A DNA stretch of 64,000 nucleotides from Oricola indica (GTDB lineage: Bacteria; Pseudomonadota; Alphaproteobacteria; Rhizobiales; Rhizobiaceae). The stretch spans positions 124,001 through 188,000 of the forward strand of contig NZ_JAINFJ010000004.1 of NCBI RefSeq assembly GCF_019966595.1. Direction: 5' to 3'. The number at the start of each line of letters is the position of its first letter. Within the stretch, counting starts at the first letter, position 1. Below, piece by piece: positions 58,511 to 64,000 of this stretch. The position numbers were made by a program, and so were the translations under genes. A model generated the notes under the pieces. The model was given only the letters and a program-made list of their open reading frames with translations. It was not told the DNA's origin and did not search any database.

Positions 58511-59038
58511 TCAGAAATGTTTCGGGCGGCAGGTGGGCCAGATATCGGCGGTGAAGTCCTGCACCGGAACTCTTTCGCGCTCGCGAGCCGCGCCCAGCCT
58601 GCGCGCCACGCCCTGCGAGGCCGCGTTGTCCGGGTCGATCACGCTGATCGCGGTCGGCCAGTCGAGCGTCTCGTAGGCGAAGCGCAGAACGGCGGCGGCC
58701 GCCTCGCTTGCATAGCCCCTGCCATGGGCGCCGCGCGACAGCGTGTAGCCGATCTCGCGCCCAGGCCAGTCCGGCGGCTCCAGCAGCGAGCAGTGGCCTA
58801 TGCAGCGATCCGTGTCCTTCTCCGCGACGCAAAAATAGCCGAAGCCGAGAATGCTCCACGTGCCCGCCATGGCGGTGAAGGATTTCCACGCCTTGTACTT
58901 GCCCTCCGGTCCGCCGACGAAACGCATCACGAGCGGATCGGCCTTGTAAGCGGCGACCGCGGCAAAGTCCTCCAGACGAAAGGCCCGCAGCTTCAGCCTT
59001 TCGGTCTCGATGACCGGTATGTCGGCGGCACGGACCAT
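58511..59038 (-). CDS. GNAT acetyltransferase (RimJ/RimL-like)
   Basis: A 175-residue acetyltransferase of the RimJ/RimL group. N-terminal ADIPVIETERLKLRAFRLED and the acetyl-CoA loop SRGAHGRGYASEAAAAVLRF are clear. C-terminal WPTAISVIDPDNAASQGVAR precedes the closing helix. It is paralogous to the acetyltransferase at 59346 and ends 42 bp before rpsP. It begins 2 bp after the chorismate mutase stop. The substrate is unknown. Confidence 0.9.
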   Translation of the reverse strand: MVRAADIPVIETERLKLRAFRLEDFAAVAAYKADPLVMRFVGGPEGKYKAWKSFTAMAGTWSILGFGYFCVAEKDTDRCIGHCSLLEPPDWPGREIGYTLSRGAHGRGYASEAAAAVLRFAYETLDWPTAISVIDPDNAASQGVARRLGAARERERVPVQDFTADIWPTCRPKHF

Positions 59039-59040
59039 TG

Positions 59041-59349
59041 TTATACGACGTCCTCGTCAGCGCCCTTCGCCGCGATCGCCTCGTGATGGCGGATCACTTC
59101 GCGAATGATGAAGGCAAGGAATTTCTCGGCGAAATCGGGATCGAGATCGGCATCCTTCGCCAACTGGCGCAGCCGCTCGATCTGCCGCTTCTCGCGGTCC
59201 GGATCGGACGGCGGCAGCTCATGCGTGGCCTTCAGATGGCCGACCGCCTGTGTGACGCGGAAACGCTCCGCGAGAATATGGATGAGCGCCGCATCGAGAT
59301 TGTCGATCGAAGCCCTGAATTGCGCCAGCTTGTCGGACACCTCGGTCAT
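59041..59349 (-). CDS. Chorismate mutase (AroQ type)
   Basis: A 102-residue chorismate mutase that makes prephenate for Phe and Tyr synthesis. It starts at the ATG at 59349, which overlaps the previous stop (ATGA); a longer frame to 59406 is not supported. The helical fold is marked by LAQFRASIDNLDAALIHILA, ERFRVTQAVGHLKATHELPP and FLAFIIREVIRHHEAI. It sits between two acetyltransferases, downstream of ffh and upstream of rpsP. Confidence 0.92.
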   Translation of the reverse strand: MTEVSDKLAQFRASIDNLDAALIHILAERFRVTQAVGHLKATHELPPSDPDREKRQIERLRQLAKDADLDPDFAEKFLAFIIREVIRHHEAIAAKGADEDVV

Positions 59350-59873
59350 GCCGCCTGCCCCAGAAATTGTGTCGGCGGAAGATGGCGGTAGATCTGCGCA
59401 TTCCATCCATGTTCGCGATAGTCGCGCTCGAACGTCGCGCCGAGGCGCGTTGCAAGGCGAATAGACGCTTCGTTGGCGGGCTCGATCAGGCTCATCGCCG
59501 TCGACCAGCCGAGATCTTCATAGACATGGCGGATCGCCCGCTTCGCGGCTTCCGCGGCCAGTCCGCGCCCGTAATGCTCGGGCAGCAGTGCCCAGGCGAT
59601 TTCCGGCTCCGGCAGATCCGGCGGAAACCACGGACCGCAAAACCCGACGAAGTCGCCCGTTTCCTTCGATTCGAGCGCCCATTCGCCGAAACCGTTGATC
59701 AGCCACTGGCCCGCATAGGTCGCCAGCCGCCGCCATGCCTGGGCTTCGTCCAGCGGGCCGCCGTAAAACCGCGACTCCTCGCCTGCGAAGAACGCAGTCA
59801 TCGGCGCGACGTCGGACTCGCGGAACCCGCGCAGGATCAGCCGATCGGTTTCGAGAACGGGAATATCGATCAT
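59346..59873 (-). CDS. GNAT acetyltransferase (RimJ/RimL-like)
   Basis: A 175-residue acetyltransferase and paralogue of the one at 58511. IDIPVLETDRLILRGFRESD is followed by the acetyl-CoA loop LLPEHYGRGLAAEAAKRAIR and SLIEPANEASIRLATRLG. Its start overlaps the ffh stop (ATGA), and its stop overlaps the chorismate mutase start, so it is tightly coupled on both sides. The substrate is unknown. Confidence 0.9.
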   Translation of the reverse strand: MIDIPVLETDRLILRGFRESDVAPMTAFFAGEESRFYGGPLDEAQAWRRLATYAGQWLINGFGEWALESKETGDFVGFCGPWFPPDLPEPEIAWALLPEHYGRGLAAEAAKRAIRHVYEDLGWSTAMSLIEPANEASIRLATRLGATFERDYREHGWNAQIYRHLPPTQFLGQAA

Positions 59874-61429
59874 TTCTTCTTCGGCAGGCCGGGCAAGCCC
59901 GCTCCGCCGCCCATTCCCGGAAGGGCCGGACCGCCGCCGAGGCCAGGCAGTTTCGGCATGCCGCCGCCACCGCCGAGACCGGCGGCCTGCGCCTGCTTCT
60001 GCAGTTCCTCGAGTTCCTTCGGGCTCATCTTCGATAGATCGGGCATGCCGCCCATCCCGCCCATGCCGCCGGGGAGGCCCATCTTTCCGGCGAGGCCGCC
60101 CATCATCTTGCCCATCATGCCGCCGCCCTTCTTGCCCTTCATGGACTTCATCATGTCGGCCATCTGACGGTGCATCTTCAGGAGCTTGTTGATGTCGGCG
60201 GCGCTGGTGCCCGAGCCGGCGGCAATGCGCTTCTTGCGGGAATGCTTCAGGAGATCCGGGTTAGACCGCTCCTTCGGCGTCATCGACGAGATGATGGCGA
60301 GCTGGCGCTTGAAGACCTTGTCGTCGAGCCCGGCCGCAGCCATCTGGTCCTTCATTTTCCCCATGCCCGGCATCATGCCCATGATGCCGCCCATGCCGCC
60401 CATCTTGGACATTTGCTGAAGCTGGTCGGCGAGGTCGTTCAGGTCGAACTTGCCCGACTGCATCTTCTTCGCCATCGCCGCGGCTTTTTCCGCGTCGATG
60501 GTCTCGGCAGCCTTTTCGACCAGCGAGACGATGTCGCCCATGCCGAGAATGCGGTCGGCGATGCGCTTGGGATGGAATTCCTCTAGCGCTTCCATCTTTT
60601 CGCCGGTACCGATCAGCTTGATCGGCTTTCCGGTGATGGCGCGCATGGAAAGCGCCGCGCCGCCGCGGCCGTCGCCGTCCATGCGGGTCAGCACGATACC
60701 GGTCAGCGCAATACGCTCGTCGAAGCTCTTGGCGAGATTGACCGCGTCCTGACCGGTCAGCGAGTCGGCGACGAGCAGTGTCTCGTGCGGATTGGAGGCC
60801 TTCGCCACATCCGCCATCTCGACCATCATCGGCTCGTCGATATGGGTCCGGCCGGCCGTGTCGAGGATGACGACGTCATGGCCGCCGAGCTTGCCCGCCT
60901 GCACCGCGCGTTTCGCGATATCGACCGGGCCCTGACCCTCGATGATTGGCAGCGTGGCGATGCCGGTCTGCTCGCCGATCTGGCGCAACTGCTCCTGCGC
61001 GGCGGGACGCCGCGTGTCGAGCGAGGCCATCAGGACTTTCTTGCCCTGTCGTTCGCTCAGCCGCTTCGCGATCTTGCCGGTCGTGGTCGTCTTGCCGGAG
61101 CCCTGTAGGCCGGCCATCATGATGACGACGGGCGCCGGCGCGTTGAGGTCGATCACCTCGCCTTCCGAGCCCAGCATCTCGACAAGCTCGTCATGGACGA
61201 TCTTGACGACCATCTGGCCGGGCTTGACGCTTTTCAGCAGGTCGGCCCCGACCGCTTTCTCGCGCACCCGGTCGGTAAAGCCGCGCACGACTTCCAGCGC
61301 CACGTCCGCCTCGATGAGCGCACGGCGCACCTCGCGCAACGCCGCGGAGACATCTTTCTCCGACAGCGCGCCGCGTCCGGTCAGGTTACTCAGGATCGAA
61401 CCGAGGCGGTCCTGAAGCGATTCAAACAT
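59870..61429 (-). CDS. ffh: Signal recognition particle GTPase (Ffh)
   Basis: A 519-residue Ffh that targets membrane proteins. N domain MFESLQDRLGSILSNLTGRG; G domain P-loop GLQGSGKTTTTGKIA, DTAGR and TRMDGDGRGG; a Met/Gly-rich M domain (GGMGGIMGMMPGMGKMKDQM); a Gly/Pro-rich C-terminal tail. The ATG at 61429 with GGAGAG upstream is preferred over an earlier in-frame ATG at 61498. It heads the ffh-GNAT-CM-GNAT-rpsP operon. Confidence 0.97.
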   Translation of the reverse strand: MFESLQDRLGSILSNLTGRGALSEKDVSAALREVRRALIEADVALEVVRGFTDRVREKAVGADLLKSVKPGQMVVKIVHDELVEMLGSEGEVIDLNAPAPVVIMMAGLQGSGKTTTTGKIAKRLSERQGKKVLMASLDTRRPAAQEQLRQIGEQTGIATLPIIEGQGPVDIAKRAVQAGKLGGHDVVILDTAGRTHIDEPMMVEMADVAKASNPHETLLVADSLTGQDAVNLAKSFDERIALTGIVLTRMDGDGRGGAALSMRAITGKPIKLIGTGEKMEALEEFHPKRIADRILGMGDIVSLVEKAAETIDAEKAAAMAKKMQSGKFDLNDLADQLQQMSKMGGMGGIMGMMPGMGKMKDQMAAAGLDDKVFKRQLAIISSMTPKERSNPDLLKHSRKKRIAAGSGTSAADINKLLKMHRQMADMMKSMKGKKGGGMMGKMMGGLAGKMGLPGGMGGMGGMPDLSKMSPKELEELQKQAQAAGLGGGGGMPKLPGLGGGPALPGMGGGAGLPGLPKKK

Positions 61430-61704
61430 GCGTCTCTCCACTTCCGGTCTTTTCCGGAAGGTAGGTGTCCGTTGCGCCGCGCAAAACCCCAAAGCCAAAA
61501 AGCACCCGGGGGCGCATCGCGCTGCCGGGTGTTGACCTCCGGGATCTCTTTATACCTTTGCGGGTCCCGGTCGGTGGCTCGGAGTTTTCACTCGTCGCTA
61601 GTCGCGCGGGCTATGGCGGAAAAGGGGGATGGAGTCAAGGTCGCGACATACTCAACACGCCGTCACAGGCTTGCAATTGCGGCCGAAGCGTCCACTTTGC
61701 TCAG

Positions 61705-62742
61705 ATGGACCAGCAATCGCCCTTAAAGCCCCTCCGCGCCTCGGACCGCGAATCCGCCAACCGCTACTACAGCGGACCGGTCACCGACCATTTCGACGGG
61801 ACGGTTTTCTTCAATCCCGGCGGGACGCCGCCGCCGGGTTTCCTCCAGGTGCTGCGCTGGCGCTTCGCGGGCGGCAAAACGTCCTGGCCGAAAACCTATG
61901 CGAGCCCGCATGACGATCATCATCCGGAAGAACGCGTCGAGGGAACCGGCCTACGCATCACCATGATCGGCCATGCGAGCATACTCCTGCAAACCGCCGG
62001 GCTGAACATGCTCTTCGATCCGGTTTTCGCCGAGCGCGCGAGCCCGGTTCAATGGTTCGGCCCGAAGCGGCGCAATCCGCCGGGCGTGCGCTTCGAGAAA
62101 CTGCCGAAAATCGACGCCGTTCTCATCAGCCACAATCACTACGACCACCTTGATCTCGCGGCGCTGCAACGCCTCGCCCGGGAACACGACCCGATTTTCG
62201 TGACACCGCTCGGCAATGACGCGATCATCGGCACCGCCGTCGATCGGGAACGGATCGTCACCGGCGACTGGGGCGACACGGCCTCTCTCTCACCGGATGT
62301 CACGGCCCATTTCGAGCCGATCCATCATTGGTCGGCGCGCGGTGGAACCGACCGGCGCATGGCGCTCTGGGCCGGCTTCGTCATCGAGACACCGGGCGGC
62401 AAGGTCTACCATGTCGGCGACACGGGCTTCCACGACGGCATCAACTATCGCGCGGCCGCCGAGAAACATGGCCCTTTTCGTCTCGCCATTCTGCCGATCG
62501 GGGCCTACGAACCGCGCTGGTTCATGACACCCCAGCATCAAAGCCCCGACGAAGCCGTGCGCGGCCACACGCTTTGTGGCGCGGCGTATACCGCCGGCCA
62601 CCACTGGGGCACATTCAACCTGACCGACGAGGGAATCGAGGACCCGCTGACCGCGCTCGACGAGGCGCTCGCGAAGCATGGAGTCGCGCCGGACGTGTTC
62701 CGCCCGCTCAAACCCGGCGAAACGTGGGACGTGCCGCTATAG
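61705..62742 (+). CDS. MBL-fold metallo-hydrolase (UlaG/NAPE-PLD-like)
   Basis: A 345-residue cytoplasmic metallo-beta-lactamase-fold protein. The metal motif HxHxDH is HNHYDHLDL; IGHASILLQ (strand and His) precedes it; the later ligands are in PIHHW and VGDTGFHDG and in AGHHWGTF. These are the patterns of the NAPE-PLD/UlaG-like group that hydrolyses phospholipids or lactones. The start at 61705 is preferred; the frame extends 240 bases further upstream into the ffh promoter region. Function unknown. Confidence 0.88.
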   Translation: MDQQSPLKPLRASDRESANRYYSGPVTDHFDGTVFFNPGGTPPPGFLQVLRWRFAGGKTSWPKTYASPHDDHHPEERVEGTGLRITMIGHASILLQTAGLNMLFDPVFAERASPVQWFGPKRRNPPGVRFEKLPKIDAVLISHNHYDHLDLAALQRLAREHDPIFVTPLGNDAIIGTAVDRERIVTGDWGDTASLSPDVTAHFEPIHHWSARGGTDRRMALWAGFVIETPGGKVYHVGDTGFHDGINYRAAAEKHGPFRLAILPIGAYEPRWFMTPQHQSPDEAVRGHTLCGAAYTAGHHWGTFNLTDEGIEDPLTALDEALAKHGVAPDVFRPLKPGETWDVPL

Positions 62743-62890
62743 GGCCGGCGCGTGCTTTATCGCGAGACGCTCCAGATCGTCGCATGACGGATTATTGCTG
62801 GTATTCGGGATCGAATTCCCCCATTTGAAAAGCAAGGGATCGTGCTCGCTACCGCGTATCCGCCGTGAAATCAGAACCGGAAGCCTACAC

Positions 62891-63925
62891 GTGTCTCAAA
62901 CCGATCACCCCGCCGCGACGAAAGACGCCCGCACCTGGGCGAAGACCATCGCCACCTACAGCCAGCCGTCAAATGCGCGCGGCAGCCTCGAATTCGCGCT
63001 TTCGCTTGTGCCGTTCGCCCTGATATGGGCAGCGATGGCCCTCCTGATCAGCCACGGCTACTGGGCCGGCCTGATTCTCGCCTTGCCGGCTGCCGGTTTC
63101 CTCCTCCGCCTGTTCATGATCCAGCACGATTGCGGCCATGGCGCCTGCTTCCGCAGCACCCAGGCCAATGACTGGGTCGGGCGGGCCGTCGGTGTGATGA
63201 CCCTGACGCCCTATTCCAACTGGAAACGCTCCCATGCGCTGCACCATGCGGGTTCGGGCTGTCTCGATCATCGCGGATTTGGCGAGATCGCCACGCTGAC
63301 CGTCGAGGAATACAAAGCCCTGTCGACGTGGAAAAAATTCAAGTATCGGCTCTACCGGCATCCGCTCGTCCTGTTCGGCATCGGCCCGGCCTATCTCTTC
63401 ATTCTCGACCATCGTCTCCCGCTAGGATCGATGCGCCGCGGCTGGCAGCCCTGGATCTCGACCATGGGCACCAATCTGGCGCTCGCCGCGCTCGTGGCCG
63501 CCCTGATCTGGCTTGTCGGCTGGAAGGTCTTCCTTGTCGTGCAGCTGCCGATCACCCTGCTCGCGGCAACCGCCGGCGTGTGGCTTTTCTTCGTGCAGCA
63601 CCAGTTCGAGGAAACGAGCTGGGAACGCATTCCCGTCTGGCAGCGCCAGCACGCGGCGCTGCACGGTTCCTCGCATTACGACCTGCCGCAGCCGCTGCGC
63701 TGGTTCACCGCCAATATCGGCGTCCACCACGTCCATCACCTGTCGGCGCGCATCCCCTTCTACCGCCTCGGCCGGGTGCTGCGCGACCATCCGGAACTGC
63801 GCAAGATCAACCGGATGACGCTCCTCGACAGCCTGAAGACGATCCCGCTGGCGCTGTGGGACGAAACGCAGAGCCGCATGATCTCGTTTCGCGAATACCG
63901 CCGGACGCAGGCGATAGCTGCCTGA
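62891..63925 (+). CDS. Fatty acid desaturase family protein
   Basis: A 344-residue integral-membrane di-iron desaturase starting at a GTG with GGAAG nine bases upstream. The histidine boxes are HDCGHGACF (residues about 79-83), HALHHAGSG (about 116-120) and HHVHHLSARIP (about 279-283); four or more transmembrane helices lie between them. The box spacing fits acyl-lipid or acyl-CoA desaturases. The specific double bond is unknown. It stands alone. Confidence 0.93.
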   Translation: MSQTDHPAATKDARTWAKTIATYSQPSNARGSLEFALSLVPFALIWAAMALLISHGYWAGLILALPAAGFLLRLFMIQHDCGHGACFRSTQANDWVGRAVGVMTLTPYSNWKRSHALHHAGSGCLDHRGFGEIATLTVEEYKALSTWKKFKYRLYRHPLVLFGIGPAYLFILDHRLPLGSMRRGWQPWISTMGTNLALAALVAALIWLVGWKVFLVVQLPITLLAATAGVWLFFVQHQFEETSWERIPVWQRQHAALHGSSHYDLPQPLRWFTANIGVHHVHHLSARIPFYRLGRVLRDHPELRKINRMTLLDSLKTIPLALWDETQSRMISFREYRRTQAIAA

Positions 63926-63926
63926 A

Positions 63927-64000
63927 TCAGGCCGTCGCGATCCAGTCGCGGGCGAATTCAAGACCTTCAACGCCCGCGAAACGCCTGACTCTATCCAGTT
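63927..64000 (-). CDS. 3' end of an unidentified gene (partial)
   Basis: On the minus strand an open frame enters from the right edge and ends at 63927 with DRVRRFAGVEGLEFARDWIATA. Only about 24 residues are in the window. The codon pattern and the close, convergent position with the desaturase suggest a real gene, but no family can be assigned. Confidence 0.4.
   Translation of the reverse strand, partial: LDRVRRFAGVEGLEFARDWIATA

Noticed and set aside
61430-61704. Possible 4.5S RNA gene or promoter in the ffh upstream gap
   Set aside because: The conserved SRP RNA core sequence is not present, and TTGACC near 61530 has no properly spaced -10 element.

Overview
The window is 64 kb of GC-rich chromosome from an alphaproteobacterium, most likely order Hyphomicrobiales (rhizobia, Brucella and relatives). 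The gene content and order point there: ctpA, divergent polysaccharide deacetylase and rppH; an atpHAGDC operon separate from the Fo genes; sdhCDAB; a mdh-sucCDAB-lpdA block followed by zapE; an Omp19-like lipoprotein; and the ffh/rpsP and rimM/trmD/rplS translation genes. I see no rRNA, tRNA, CRISPR array, insertion sequence or prophage. This is ordinary core chromosome with small accessory patches.

Layout. Positions 1-3.7 kb carry the 3' end of ctpA, a deacetylase, rppH, an Asp/Glu racemase and an acetyltransferase, all on +. Positions 3.7-8.8 kb hold the F1 ATP synthase operon on the minus strand, with an extra two-helix membrane protein gene between atpD and atpC. Positions 9-12.5 kb hold a small membrane protein, an XRE regulator, a DUF2061 protein and an ArsR-SRPBCC-SRPBCC operon. 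Positions 12.5-21.4 kb hold priA, a transaldolase-like aldolase, an acyltransferase, a redox-stress group (msrA, OsmC, AhpD-like), a TetR regulator, a 455-bp gap full of inverted repeats, a GT51-like protein that appears to lack both catalytic glutamates, and a YceH protein. Positions 21.5-25.5 kb hold sdhCDA-DUF3052-sdhB with a readable sigma70 promoter. Positions 25.6-37.3 kb hold a MliC-like lipoprotein, two paralogous diguanylate cyclases either side of a carrier, a hydrolase/TetR divergent pair with three evenly spaced palindromes, leuC, MgtC, part of an amino-acid ABC transporter and a cNMP-binding patatin protein.

Positions 37.3-41.5 kb hold a decayed mgtC fragment, rplS, a TSUP permease, trmD, rimM and xerC. 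Two small solitary genes with their own terminators and a TraB/GumN protein precede the main metabolic block. That block, at 43.3-55.4 kb, is an apparent minus-strand operon: mdh, secreted protein, sucC, membrane protein, secreted protein, sucD, sucA, odhB, secreted protein, SDR, 59-aa membrane ORF, lpdA. Positions 55.6-64 kb hold a VOC protein, zapE, the Omp19-like lipoprotein, ffh-GNAT-chorismate mutase-GNAT-rpsP, an MBL-fold hydrolase, a fatty acid desaturase and the last codons of a minus-strand gene.

Taken together the region encodes the second half of the TCA cycle (2-oxoglutarate to oxaloacetate), complex II and F1 ATPase. Several uncharacterised small envelope proteins are embedded, often with start/stop overlaps, inside these energy operons. 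No clear new defence or mobile system is present. The strongest leads are the embedded small proteins, the GT51-like protein with Glu-to-Gln changes, the hairpin cluster at 19.75-19.94 kb and the triple palindrome at 30.66-30.72 kb. All functional statements come from reading the sequence and general family knowledge; no database search was run.
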